Below are positions 34,964 to 44,812 of a stretch of DNA of 64,000 nt, in pieces. Below the pieces are notes generated by a model. The model was not told the origin of the DNA. It saw only the letters and a program-made list of their open reading frames with translations, and did no database searches. Both the position numbers and the translations under genes were made by a program. The DNA is from Butyrivibrio fibrisolvens (GTDB lineage Bacteria; Bacillota; Clostridia; Lachnospirales; Lachnospiraceae): contig NZ_CP146963.1 in assembly GCF_037113525.1 (NCBI RefSeq), positions 3,596,001 through 3,660,000 of the forward strand, given 5' to 3'. The first letter of the stretch is position 1. Each line of letters starts with the position of its first letter.

Positions 34964-36610
34964 GATAATGCTTGATGCTCGTTCCAAAGATGCGTCAATG
35001 TTCTTGCAGAAGTTGTCTTTACCAACTTTTTCTATGAAGCCGGCCTTTTCCATTGTGTGTCTTGGCTGCTCATTTACATGAGAGAATATAACCTGTGCGC
35101 CGCTTCCGATGAGCTTATCATAAGTCTGTTCAAGAGAACGCATTGCTGTTGCATCAAGTGCAGGAACGCCTCTCATTCTTATGATCACGCATCTTGTTGA
35201 ATCATTAACTGTAATATCAGCAAGCATATCTGAAACACCAAAGAACATCGGTCCGCTTATCTCATATACGCTTACACCCTTTGGAACAGTGCGGAATCTG
35301 AGCGCATCAGGATCATGCTCTTCATCATCAACATATTTCCAGCTTCTTACTTCAGCTTCTTCACTCATTCTCTTTACAAAGAGAAGTCCTGCCATCAGCA
35401 TACCGATCTCGATAGCAACTACAAGGTCGAATACTACTGTAAGTACGAATGTAAGAACAAGTACGATAACGTCACTCTTTGGTGCTGTCTTTACAAGGTG
35501 GAAGAAGGCTCTGTACTGGCACATATTGTAAGCAACCATAAAGAGGATAGCTGCTATGGTTGGCATAGGTATAAGAGCCGCATATGGCATAAGTACTACA
35601 AGTACAAGGACAAGCACTACTGCGTGAACCATACCTGCTATAGGTGTCTTACCACCATTTTTAACATTGGCTGCTGTTCTTGCGATAGCTCCTGTTGCAG
35701 GAATTCCTCCAAACAAGGCAGATCCGATATTACCAACACCCTGAGCCACAAGCTCCATGTTGGATCTATGCTTAGATCCGATCATACCATCAGCAACAAC
35801 GCATGAAAGCAGTGATTCGATTGCAGCAAGTATAGCTATTGTAAATGCATCCGGAAGGATATTTTTGATAGCGGCAAAAGAAAAATCAGGCATTGTGAAA
35901 CTTGGAAGACCACTACTGATAGTATACAGATCTCCAATAGTGTTAACCTTCATGCCAAGCACCTTGACCATAACAACGCCAACAATTACGGCAATTAAAG
36001 ATCCCGGGATGACTTTATTTATATAAGGCCATGCAATAAGAATTCCGAGACATACAACGCCCACGATCACAGCATCGATATTGATAGTTCCGATATTAGC
36101 TATGATAGCGCCTACCTTATCAACAGTCTCGATCGTAACTGTTCCCTGAGGATATGTAAGTCCCAGGAAATCCTTGATCTGTCCTATAACGATAGTAACA
36201 GCAATACCTGCTGTAAAGCCTGTTGTGATCGTATAAGGAATGAATTTAATGAGACTTCCAAGTTTTAAAAGTCCCATGATCACCAGCATGATACCGGCAA
36301 GAACTGTTGCAAGTGCAAGTCCTGACATTCCATTCTTCTGGACAATTCCTGCAACTATAGTTGCAAATGCCGCTGTAGGGCCGGCAATCTGAACTCTGCT
36401 TCCTCCAAGAAAAGAGATAAGGAAGCCTGCAATAACTGCAGTATAGATACCCTGTTCAGGTCCAACACCAGATGCAAGCGCAAGTGCTATTGATAACGGA
36501 AGTGCGATGATAGCTACAATAATACCTGCAACTACATCTTTGATGAACTGCTCTTTAGAGTAACCTTTCAGCGTAGTAAAGAGCATCGGCTTTAAAGCAT
36601 CATTTTTCAT
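34961..36610 (-). CDS. SulP-family anion permease with STAS domain
   Basis: The 549-residue protein has the SulP transmembrane core (about 20-400, with IALPLSIALALASGVGPEQG and PTAAFATIVAG) and a cytoplasmic C-terminal STAS domain (about 440-545) with MRGVPALDATAMRSLE, where Asp-Ala-Thr stands at the usual regulatory loop. SulP proteins move sulfate, bicarbonate or other anions; the substrate cannot be told from sequence. It stands alone, with its promoter region to the right. Confidence 0.92.
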   Translation of the reverse strand: MKNDALKPMLFTTLKGYSKEQFIKDVVAGIIVAIIALPLSIALALASGVGPEQGIYTAVIAGFLISFLGGSRVQIAGPTAAFATIVAGIVQKNGMSGLALATVLAGIMLVIMGLLKLGSLIKFIPYTITTGFTAGIAVTIVIGQIKDFLGLTYPQGTVTIETVDKVGAIIANIGTINIDAVIVGVVCLGILIAWPYINKVIPGSLIAVIVGVVMVKVLGMKVNTIGDLYTISSGLPSFTMPDFSFAAIKNILPDAFTIAILAAIESLLSCVVADGMIGSKHRSNMELVAQGVGNIGSALFGGIPATGAIARTAANVKNGGKTPIAGMVHAVVLVLVLVVLMPYAALIPMPTIAAILFMVAYNMCQYRAFFHLVKTAPKSDVIVLVLTFVLTVVFDLVVAIEIGMLMAGLLFVKRMSEEAEVRSWKYVDDEEHDPDALRFRTVPKGVSVYEISGPMFFGVSDMLADITVNDSTRCVIIRMRGVPALDATAMRSLEQTYDKLIGSGAQVIFSHVNEQPRHTMEKAGFIEKVGKDNFCKNIDASLERASSII

Positions 36611-36819
36611 AATAGACCCCTTTGAAATATAAAATAAGAATTATTCTCGTAATAACGTTTTCTCCATGCCATAAAAACATGAACTTAAAAATTTTACCGC
36701 CATTATACTTCAGTTACAATCATCACTTTATATAATTTTATGGCTTTTTTTCTAAATATTTTATATTTTTGTTTTAATAATACTCATCCTGATGTTCTTC
36801 AAAATCAGACACTGCATTT

Positions 36820-36860
36820 ACGATATTATTAAAGCTGCCTCGTAAAAGGCAGCTTTAATA
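36820..36860 (-). terminator. Terminator after the M14 peptidase gene
   Basis: TATTAAAGCTGCC (36827-36839) and GGCAGCTTTAATA (36848-36860) form a perfect 13-bp stem. Downstream on the minus strand is ATCGTAAATGC, so the U-tract comes only from the stem end (TTTAATAAT). Confidence 0.7.
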
Positions 36861-36869
36861 GTTATCTGA

Positions 36870-37922
36870 TCAATATGTAACTTTTGAAATATACAGATTA
36901 GCCACATTCTTCCAGCTGGACAGATTCTTGCTATAAAAATCCGATACCTGTCCTGCCCCATCTGGTGGCAGCGTCTTGCCACACTCAACGGTACAGCCCG
37001 GAATGCCGCAGAAAATCTGGGCAAAATCTGCAAATGAACCGTTAGGCTCTGTGTCTTCAAAATCCACCACAACCTGATATCCTGTAGAATTGTGAACAGT
37101 ATCAGCAATAAGTCTCGATACCGAATATACTTCAGGACTACAAGTCGGAGCATAATAATATATGATATTGCCTCTCATGTGATAGGCAATATAGCAGTCA
37201 TAATTATTTTCCAAAAGGAGTTGTTCAAGTATTACTGTCTCAACCTCTGACGAAGGTGTTATTCCTTCATAAAAAGCGTAGGAATTGGTTGGATTCTTAG
37301 TTTCAGCAAGGCCCCATCCAATCGGGAAATTCCTGTTTATATCAACGCCGTTTGCATTGGATTTCCATATATCGCAGTTACCTATAGAATTTATAAGGAA
37401 CTGATAATTTACATCTGTAGTAGCCATTGCTCCGCTCTGAGCTATCGCAACGCCATCAGGATTAGCCATTGGAACTATGGTAAAACAGGTTGTTGCAAGA
37501 AGATCTTTTTCATAAGCTGCATAGTACTCAGCCATCTTCATAACAAGAGGCGTTACATAATATTCTCTTCCATGGATGGATGCATGTACAAGTATCTGTC
37601 TTGGCGCTTCAGGATTCCCGAGCTTAATGATAAGAATCTGTCGGCCAAGAGCTGTCTGACCCTTGAATTCATACCTTACTACATCAGGATAAGTAGCGCT
37701 CAGTGCCTGAACATCTGCAAGCATGCGGTCATAGGTATAGGTACCTGAGAAAGAAACGATATCACAGGTTCCTGCAGCATATGAAGCTGTACTATTATTT
37801 GCAGCTACAAACAGCATGGTTGTTACTAATACGATAATAAGAGCCAGATTACATAGTATATTTAAAAAAGTTTTTCCTTTTCTCAAAGTATACTCCTTTA
37901 CATTAAAAAGCTTTAAGTTCAT
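36870..37922 (-). CDS. M14-family zinc carboxypeptidase, membrane-anchored
   Basis: The 350-residue protein has an N-terminal membrane segment (about 20-45) and an M14 domain with zinc ligands in HGRE (HASIHGREYY) and in YHMRG, substrate Arg in DINRNFP, NPDG, and the catalytic Glu in TVECGKT. It resembles gamma-D-glutamyl-diamino-acid peptidases that trim cell-wall peptides. Its start overlaps the end of the GHL10-amidase gene by four bases, so both are co-translated and probably act on the same wall substrate. Confidence 0.9.
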   Translation of the reverse strand: MNLKLFNVKEYTLRKGKTFLNILCNLALIIVLVTTMLFVAANNSTASYAAGTCDIVSFSGTYTYDRMLADVQALSATYPDVVRYEFKGQTALGRQILIIKLGNPEAPRQILVHASIHGREYYVTPLVMKMAEYYAAYEKDLLATTCFTIVPMANPDGVAIAQSGAMATTDVNYQFLINSIGNCDIWKSNANGVDINRNFPIGWGLAETKNPTNSYAFYEGITPSSEVETVILEQLLLENNYDCYIAYHMRGNIIYYYAPTCSPEVYSVSRLIADTVHNSTGYQVVVDFEDTEPNGSFADFAQIFCGIPGCTVECGKTLPPDGAGQVSDFYSKNLSSWKNVANLYISKVTY

Positions 37923-39634
37923 TTTGATGCAAAGTACATATCTATCCCGCTTGAAAGCCCTTGTACCATCAGCAACTGAAATTCCGGATCATTCATCTTC
38001 TGATCTTCCGCTGCATTAGTCATAAAGCCCATCTCTATGATCGTCACAGGAACCTGTGACCAGTTGATGCCTGTCATAGTGTCTGTTTCCGAGATTCCTC
38101 GGCTCTTAATTCCTGTTACCTGAGTGTAAGATGACAGAATGCACTCTGACAGGAGCCGGCTCTGAGTATACAGCGCTCCATTATATGGATTAGATGATGT
38201 CTGGCATAGAGCAGTTGCCCCTGTCACACTTCCGTTTTCAACAGCATCAGCGTGAAGTCTTATAAAAATATCTGCCCCTGCATCGTTGGCTATCTGGGCC
38301 CTCTGAGCATTACTTATGTCTACATCATTGGTTTCTCTGATCATTACCACATTGTAGCCTTTAGATAAAAGGTCATCGCGAAGAAGAAGTGCTATATTCA
38401 GCGTAAGCTCATATTCAGGGATGTTTGTAGATACTCCTTTCGTGCCGCCTGCAACCTTCGCTTTCATTGTCGAAGCGCCTGGGCCTATGGGTTCCTTCTC
38501 GCTATTGCCATGAGCCTGATGCCCAGGATCTATAGCAATTGTATATGTATTTGTAGCCTCATCTTCTGTCATCGCCACCTTATAGGAAGGCGCCGAATTA
38601 TATAATCCTTTGAGATTGGCAAGTTCAGCGCTACAGGCAGGAGACAACAGACTGTTATAGCTGTAAAGGATAAATCCCGGCTGGTTATTGGCCCTAAGCT
38701 CTGTAACCTGCATCATGATATTGGCATTTGAAACGCTCCATCCAAGGTCGGAAGCAGGCTTAGCTTCAGCCATATAAAGGGCAAGTCCTACGTACATAGG
38801 TAATCCAAGCTTATTTAAGGTTATCCACTGAAGAAGTCTGTTGGAAAAAAGAGTAACGCTTCCATCACTTTTGTACATGTTGGTCCAGTAGATCTGAGGA
38901 GCTATATAATCGATATACCCCGGAACCGACATCCACGTTACTATGTCTGCCCCCTTAGCGATATTGTTGTCAACATTGCCTGTAGGGCTTATTCCAAATA
39001 CCTTCCCGTATTTGTGGCAGGTCTTGTATACATCCGACACCAGCTTATTATGAATACTCGCATCCATTACAGGAAAATAGTCATCAAAATGAATACCATC
39101 AACCTTGTAATTCTTAAGGATTTCTTCAATTCCTGCAATTATATTGTCGTGAGTTGCAAGACTTGCATCGCCGCAGTATTCGCCGTTTCTAAAGCCATAA
39201 GGATTGATCCATGCATGAATTGAAAGTCCCTTTTTATGGGCTATATCTATCATGATGGAAAGAGGATCAAAGCCAGGATCCACACCCATAAGCATCTCAC
39301 TGCTCCAGGGATAGATAGCTGACGGATATACCGCATCGTTATGAGACCTTACATGCATGATAAGAGTATTACAGCCTGCGCCAAGTATATTATCAGTAAT
39401 AGTTTCAAATGCTGATGTAAAAGCAGCTTTATCTTTTCCCTGAAGATACTTTTGCCAGTCACGGAAAGAAAACCAGACAGCGCGAACTTCACATTCAGTA
39501 GCACTTCCGGCATTTAAAGTCATAACATCCTTTGCACTCACACGATATGAAATATTTGGAACCAAAAGAAATACAGACAAAATAACAGACAATATTAAAG
39601 ATACTACACGACTTCTTTTTCCTGACACGTCCAT
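37919..39634 (-). CDS. GHL10 hydrolase fused to N-acetylmuramoyl-L-alanine amidase
   Basis: The 571-residue secreted protein has a signal segment (about 8-33), a glycoside-hydrolase-like GHL10/DUF187 barrel (about 45-345; AVWFSFRDW, GCNTLIMHVRSHNDAVYPS, GLSIHAWINPYGFRNG, VDGIHFDDYF) and an Amidase_3 domain (about 370-568) with zinc ligands in AIDPGHQAHG and RLHADAVENG and Glu in TIIEMGFMTN. It should cut both the glycan or a wall polymer and the stem peptide link. The downstream M14 peptidase gene overlaps it by four bases. Confidence 0.9.
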   Translation of the reverse strand: MDVSGKRSRVVSLILSVILSVFLLVPNISYRVSAKDVMTLNAGSATECEVRAVWFSFRDWQKYLQGKDKAAFTSAFETITDNILGAGCNTLIMHVRSHNDAVYPSAIYPWSSEMLMGVDPGFDPLSIMIDIAHKKGLSIHAWINPYGFRNGEYCGDASLATHDNIIAGIEEILKNYKVDGIHFDDYFPVMDASIHNKLVSDVYKTCHKYGKVFGISPTGNVDNNIAKGADIVTWMSVPGYIDYIAPQIYWTNMYKSDGSVTLFSNRLLQWITLNKLGLPMYVGLALYMAEAKPASDLGWSVSNANIMMQVTELRANNQPGFILYSYNSLLSPACSAELANLKGLYNSAPSYKVAMTEDEATNTYTIAIDPGHQAHGNSEKEPIGPGASTMKAKVAGGTKGVSTNIPEYELTLNIALLLRDDLLSKGYNVVMIRETNDVDISNAQRAQIANDAGADIFIRLHADAVENGSVTGATALCQTSSNPYNGALYTQSRLLSECILSSYTQVTGIKSRGISETDTMTGINWSQVPVTIIEMGFMTNAAEDQKMNDPEFQLLMVQGLSSGIDMYFASK

Positions 39635-39716
39635 ATTATGTACCCTTTCCTTTAATCCGGATCTACTATGTATTTATAGATCTCTTTTGAACAGTTCATA
39701 TTCTTCTATAGACTCA

Positions 39717-42245
39717 TCACCCATTACTGTGCTTATACTTTTCCAGCATTTTTTCCAGATCTTCCGCTTTCATAGGCTTTCCACGCATAAATCCCTGCGT
39801 AGCATCGCAGCCTACGCTGTAAAGAAAATCTTCCTGCTCCTTGGTCTCAACACCTTCAGCGACAACCTTATAATTCCTTGAATGCGCTATCTCAATGATC
39901 TTCTCGATCATGAACAGATTCTCTTTAGTTGGCTCCGTTCTGATAAGAGACTGATCTATCTTAAGGCAGGAGAATGGTAGCCTGTTAAGGTAGCTAAGAG
40001 ATGAATAGCCCGTTCCATAATCATCAATGGACAGCCTTATTCCACCATCTGTAAACTTGCTAAAATAATCAGTTGTACGATTTGAAGTTGTAAGGAAAGA
40101 ACTTTCTGTTATCTCTATGACTACTCTTGAAGGATCAACATTGTACTTGGCCAGTCTCTCAAATACATAGTTAGGATAACCACTGTCGTTTAGCTGAATG
40201 TTTGAGAAATTAATAGATACAGGTGGAAGCTCATAGCCCATTTCAAGCCACTTATGCCACTGGCTTATCGTCTTTTCCGTAACCACCCTGTCGATCCTGA
40301 TAATAGACATATTCTCTTCCGCTACAGGAATGAATTCTCCAGGGCCTGCAACATTATTTTTAAGACGTACCAGCGCTTCAACACCAAACAGCTCATCCGT
40401 ACCTGTTATGAACTGAGGCTGATAAAAGATTTCAAAGCCGTCCAGTGCTATTGCTTCCTCAAGTGTTGTTTTTATGACACGCCTTCTGATCTGAGCTTTT
40501 CCAAGATCAGAATTAAAGAAAAAGTAGTTGTGACGAAGATTTTCCTTGGCATATCTCAAGGCTTCACTTGCATTATTAAGAGCCGTGATACTCTCCATAT
40601 CAGGAATACGGATAGCCGCTCCTATCGTTACATTTATGACCATCTGCAGATCGTCTAACATAACAGGCTCATCAAAAAGAGCTATTATGTCGCGGCAATA
40701 ATCTTCTATATTCTCAACATCCGCTTCTTTTAGTATGATCATGAACTCATCTCCGCCAAGGCGGCCCATGACCATATTCCTTGTCAGATTCCCCTTGATC
40801 CTGGAAGCTGTTTCGACTATTACCTTATCGCCCACGGAGTTTCCATATAGATCATTTATGGATCTAAAATCATCAATGTCGATAATTATGAAGCCATACA
40901 TATTTTTGTCTTCAGACATGTTTCGAAGCTGTCCATCAAGGTATCCCCTGTTAGGGAGCCCTGTCAGATAATCTGTGGAAAGAAGCTTTCTCTGCCTGTG
41001 GCTATGTAGCAAAAGCTCTCCAATAATTGCCAGAACAGCAATGACAACAGGAATGATAATGCCATAGTATTCCTTCAAAAATTCCATTACAGAAGGTGGC
41101 GCATTTCGTATGATACTTCCATCCGGCAAAGAAGATATACTTATACCATATTTATCAAGAACTTTTTTATCATATACAGGAAGCGTTGGTGTCTTGGATA
41201 TTATCGTGATCTCAGAAGGCTTTTTGCCATTGATTATCTGCATAACCATGATGGCTGCCGTCTCAGCAGCTTTGGTACTGTCATATACAATACCTCCCAC
41301 TACTCCTGTACCGGTAATGTCATATGGAAGACAAAAAACAGGTGCAGCACAATCCCCGATCAATATCTCAGCATTATATAAAAAGCTGTTAACATGCCCG
41401 TCACTTGATTCGTACACGTCACTCATAATAACAGCACTGTTAGAATCCAGATTTTGTAGGATCTCTTTGATCTGTTCTATATCTGTCTCCGTGAAATTTA
41501 TATAGTTCCACTCAAACTCGGGATAATCAGCCTGAATCTCAAGGAATTTGGACTTATCAAGACTGCCAATATAACTGTTATCAATAATGATATACAGCTT
41601 ATTGACCTTAGGAAGCATGCTGTGGATAGCCTTTATATTACCCTCATAATCGTAATTTTCCGTAATACCGGTAATATTATCGTATTTGCTGGCAGCTTCT
41701 AAATTCTTCTCATCCTGGATACCCATATAAACAACAGGTACCCCTCGCATGAGTTCATCATGGTCTGTCAAAAAAGCCAGCGCAGCATCATCACAAGCTA
41801 TGATACAGTCATACTTTCTGCTGCTTAACAGCTTGTTAGAAAGATATGCATAATAAATCTCTATATCTTCTTCAGAATCGTATCTTCTTGAATCCATGAA
41901 CTCAAAGCTCAGATTGTAACTGGATTCTGAAAGTATATTACTTATTCCATCAATTTCAGGTTCAACTATAGTATCACGCATACTATATGAACTAAGAATG
42001 AGGATGTTTATCTTTTGGTTATTAGAATCTTCGCCGGAATCATCATACTCTCCCCTATCCATTGCCTCGGACCGGTTCTCATAATTACTATAAAGATCAT
42101 CTTCATCATCATAGACGCCAGATATTATTCCGGCATACTGAGTCTTACTAAAAGAGCGCATACTTACAAGACCTGTTCCAAAAGCGAGAAACAGACACAG
42201 GATAAAGCAAGTCATGAATCTTTTTAAGACTCTGTACTTTTTCAT
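39717..42245 (-). CDS. Extracellular sensor with GGDEF and EAL domains
   Basis: The 842-residue protein has a signal anchor, an ABC_sub_bind-like ligand domain (about 75-350, INILILSSYS...YDCIIACDDAALAFL), a membrane span near 395-415, a GGDEF domain (about 420-580, GRLGGDEFMI) and an EAL domain (about 590-835, VEALVRL, IEITESS, DDYGTGYSSLSYL, VVAEGVET). Both catalytic signatures are intact, so it could make and break cyclic di-GMP. The ATG at 42243-42245 follows AGAGG by seven bases; 30 codons of upstream open frame lack a site. Confidence 0.93.
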   Translation of the reverse strand: MKKYRVLKRFMTCFILCLFLAFGTGLVSMRSFSKTQYAGIISGVYDDEDDLYSNYENRSEAMDRGEYDDSGEDSNNQKINILILSSYSMRDTIVEPEIDGISNILSESSYNLSFEFMDSRRYDSEEDIEIYYAYLSNKLLSSRKYDCIIACDDAALAFLTDHDELMRGVPVVYMGIQDEKNLEAASKYDNITGITENYDYEGNIKAIHSMLPKVNKLYIIIDNSYIGSLDKSKFLEIQADYPEFEWNYINFTETDIEQIKEILQNLDSNSAVIMSDVYESSDGHVNSFLYNAEILIGDCAAPVFCLPYDITGTGVVGGIVYDSTKAAETAAIMVMQIINGKKPSEITIISKTPTLPVYDKKVLDKYGISISSLPDGSIIRNAPPSVMEFLKEYYGIIIPVVIAVLAIIGELLLHSHRQRKLLSTDYLTGLPNRGYLDGQLRNMSEDKNMYGFIIIDIDDFRSINDLYGNSVGDKVIVETASRIKGNLTRNMVMGRLGGDEFMIILKEADVENIEDYCRDIIALFDEPVMLDDLQMVINVTIGAAIRIPDMESITALNNASEALRYAKENLRHNYFFFNSDLGKAQIRRRVIKTTLEEAIALDGFEIFYQPQFITGTDELFGVEALVRLKNNVAGPGEFIPVAEENMSIIRIDRVVTEKTISQWHKWLEMGYELPPVSINFSNIQLNDSGYPNYVFERLAKYNVDPSRVVIEITESSFLTTSNRTTDYFSKFTDGGIRLSIDDYGTGYSSLSYLNRLPFSCLKIDQSLIRTEPTKENLFMIEKIIEIAHSRNYKVVAEGVETKEQEDFLYSVGCDATQGFMRGKPMKAEDLEKMLEKYKHSNG

Positions 42246-42322
42246 CGGCGCCTCTTTAATAATTTTTGGGACTGCAAACCCTATATCTATTTCGGCTATA
42301 TATCTTTTTTTCTTAATGTAAT

Positions 42323-42617
42323 GGGATTCGCACATGAAAGATTGCCTAAGGTCTCGCGGATTCCTGCGGACGGGAGTTGATAAATGATCTAGGGGTCATG
42401 AAAATCATATAAAATTCAAGGCATGCTATCTGGAATTATTTATTCTAGGATCCGAAACTCGCTTCGCTCAAACATGCGGATCCTAAACAGAATAAATTAT
42501 TCCATCTATCAAGCTCTTGAATTTAATATGATTTTCAAAGACCCCTAGACCATTTATCAACTCCCATCCGCAGAAATCTTCAAGGCTTTAGCGATTATTA
42601 CATAGGCGAAGTTTGGG
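42323..42617. repeat. Large palindromic element, copy B (reverse orientation)
   Basis: Read on the minus strand this copy has the same architecture as copy A: outer arms about 42 bp with a few mismatches, TTT/AT loop between GGGGTC and GACCCC, helix GAAAATCATAT/ATATGATTTTC, AGCTT/ATGC loop, GA/GA mismatch, and a tip stem AGGATCCG/CGGATCCT with GAGCGAAGCGAG. It sits in a 578-base divergent intergenic region that also holds a second, unrelated hairpin at 42635-42682. Confidence 0.92.
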
Positions 42618-42634
42618 TTAATTAAGTAAAAAGA

Positions 42635-42682
42635 CTGAAATTCACGGAGATTGAGGATAGCGCCTCAATAATTCCATTTCAG
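42635..42682. other. Hairpin in the divergent region
   Basis: CTGAAAT (42635-42641) pairs with ATTTCAG (42676-42682), and inside it ATTGAGG (42650-42656) pairs with CCTCAAT (42663-42669) with an ATAGCG loop. The remainder of the region up to the heparinase gene is A+T-rich, without a clear promoter. Confidence 0.5.
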
Positions 42683-42835
42683 CGTAGTTCACTTCATTAA
42701 AGGGATTGTGTTATCATAAAAAGAGCCTATATTTTCTTACTTTTTTAGCCGCTCGTTTCACTCGCGACATTAGGTTATGAGTTTGAAAATATATTATTTT
42801 TATAATTCTAAATCACTCATAATATGAGGTTAAAT

Positions 42836-44761
42836 ATGAAATATCTGTACAAAAATACACTATCTAAAGTTTCAAATTGTATTTCCATACCAGATTTGTG
42901 GGATGTGCTTTGTGATAATATTTCAGATGATGCAAGAAAATACCTGATAGGAGAAGCTGAAAACCATATTGATTACAGCTTTCCTCAGATTCCTGCTACT
43001 CTTTTCATGGATTTTAAGAGGACGGGCAATAGAGTACGCTTTGAAAATGTGTACTTTAGCAAGAGGCGTGCTTTAAATGCTCTTGTCATTGGAGAAATTT
43101 GCGAAGATAAGGGTAGGTTTATTGATGATATAATCAACGGGATCTACAGTATCTGCGAGGAAAGTGCGTGGCAGCTTCCTGCACATAATTCTTATATTCG
43201 TGATACTCCGCAGAATCTCCTTCCTGATACGGACAGGCCTATAATAGAGCTTTTTGCTTGTGAAACGGGGGCTCAGCTTGCTACAATTTCTAATCTTTTG
43301 AGAAAAAAGCTTGATAGCGTATCGATAGAGATCCGCCACCGAATAGAGTCGGAGCTAAAAAAACGCATAATAACGCCTTATCTTAATGAACACTTCTGGT
43401 GGATGGGACGTGAAGATGAACCTATGTGCAACTGGACTATCTGGTGCACTCAGAATATCCTTCTGACTGCGGCGCAGATGAATGAAGAAGATATACCATT
43501 AAGGGCTATTATTGAAAAAGCTGCTGCGTCCGTTGATTACTTTCTAAAAGACTACGGCGAAGACGGGTGCTGCGATGAAGGGGCCATGTACTATCATCAT
43601 GCAGGACTTTGTATGTATATAACAACTGACCTTCTGAACCGTATGACAGACGGCACCTTCAAAGATGTAATGCATGATCGTAAGATCAAAAATATAGCAG
43701 AATATATTTCTAATGTACACGTACATGGCAGATATTATCTTAATTATGCTGACTGTGCTCCTATATTAGAGCCTGCGGGCACAAGGGAATATCTCTTTGG
43801 CAAAATGGTTGGAAGCCCTGCACTAATGTCCTACGCAGCCCTTGATTTTAAAAACTCTTTAGAATGTCTTGAAGATCATTATCTTAAGGATGAGATTAAC
43901 CTCTCTTACAGGCTCCTTACCATAATGCATGAAAAAGAAATCCTGGACTATGCAGATAAGAACCCGGATCAGATACCTGCAGAAAATGTCTACTATGAAA
44001 GCGCAGGCGTTTTTGTAACAAGAAACGGAGACATAACTCTCTCCGTAAAAGCCGGCGACAACGACGACAGCCATAACCACAACGATACCGGAAGTATAAT
44101 ATTATATTCTAAAAATAAACCGGCCCTGATAGACGTAGGGGTAGAAAGCTACACAGCTAAAACCTTCTCTGACAGGCGCTACGAGATATGGACCATGCAG
44201 TCAGGATACCACAACCTCCCAACCATAGCCGGCTACGACCAGCTACCGGGAGAAGCGTACCACGCCAGCAACGTAAAAGTATCAGATGACCTTACAGCCA
44301 TAGAACTCGACATCAAAAATGCATACCCTGCTGAATGTAAACTCAATTCATACAAAAGGTATGCATCGTTATCAGAGTCCGTAGTTATCAAGGACACATG
44401 GGGATTTGAAGATAGTGCCGAGAACAAGGACATAATCTTAAACTTCATGACCTATGAAAAGCCCGAGATAACACTATTTGATAATCCATCATCCACTAGC
44501 TCTGTTGCCAATAATATCTCATCCAACAGATCTATACCTGATAATTCTGAATCCGCTTGTCGTGAAGATGGCAACCATTCTTATGACGGCCTATTCAAAA
44601 TTGGCGACCTATGCACATTCAAATTTGCAGGCGCCACTAAATACGAGATAGAATCAATCCCCGTTACCGACGAGCGTCTCCAAAAGACCTGGAAGCACGA
44701 ACTTTACAGAGTCCGCTTCTATCCCGCTTCCGATACTAGTGAATTTATCTTAGAATATTAA
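42836..44761 (+). CDS. Heparinase II/III-like protein, cytoplasmic
   Basis: The 641-residue protein has an alpha/alpha-toroid-like N-terminal half (helical, with DEGAMYYHHAG at about 255) and a beta-rich C-terminal half with the family segment KAGDNDDSHNHNDTGSIILY around residue 410, where His-Asn-His is typical of heparinase II/III lyases. There is no signal peptide, so it should act on imported oligosaccharides. GAGG lies six bases before the ATG at 42836; the ATG at 42824 has no site. A Ser/Asn-rich insertion is present near residue 560-585. Confidence 0.85.
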   Translation: MKYLYKNTLSKVSNCISIPDLWDVLCDNISDDARKYLIGEAENHIDYSFPQIPATLFMDFKRTGNRVRFENVYFSKRRALNALVIGEICEDKGRFIDDIINGIYSICEESAWQLPAHNSYIRDTPQNLLPDTDRPIIELFACETGAQLATISNLLRKKLDSVSIEIRHRIESELKKRIITPYLNEHFWWMGREDEPMCNWTIWCTQNILLTAAQMNEEDIPLRAIIEKAAASVDYFLKDYGEDGCCDEGAMYYHHAGLCMYITTDLLNRMTDGTFKDVMHDRKIKNIAEYISNVHVHGRYYLNYADCAPILEPAGTREYLFGKMVGSPALMSYAALDFKNSLECLEDHYLKDEINLSYRLLTIMHEKEILDYADKNPDQIPAENVYYESAGVFVTRNGDITLSVKAGDNDDSHNHNDTGSIILYSKNKPALIDVGVESYTAKTFSDRRYEIWTMQSGYHNLPTIAGYDQLPGEAYHASNVKVSDDLTAIELDIKNAYPAECKLNSYKRYASLSESVVIKDTWGFEDSAENKDIILNFMTYEKPEITLFDNPSSTSSVANNISSNRSIPDNSESACREDGNHSYDGLFKIGDLCTFKFAGATKYEIESIPVTDERLQKTWKHELYRVRFYPASDTSEFILEY

Positions 44762-44764
44762 AAA

Positions 44765-44805
44765 AGCCTCAAGTTGCATCTCCTGCAACTTGAGGCCACT
44801 TTTTT
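44765..44805. terminator. Bidirectional terminator between convergent genes
   Basis: GCCTCAAGTTGC (44767-44778) and GCAACTTGAGGC (44786-44797) form a perfect 12-bp stem with a 7-base loop. A-runs lie on the left and TTTTTT on the right, so it can end transcription from both sides. Confidence 0.9.
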
Positions 44806-44812
44806 ATTTTCT

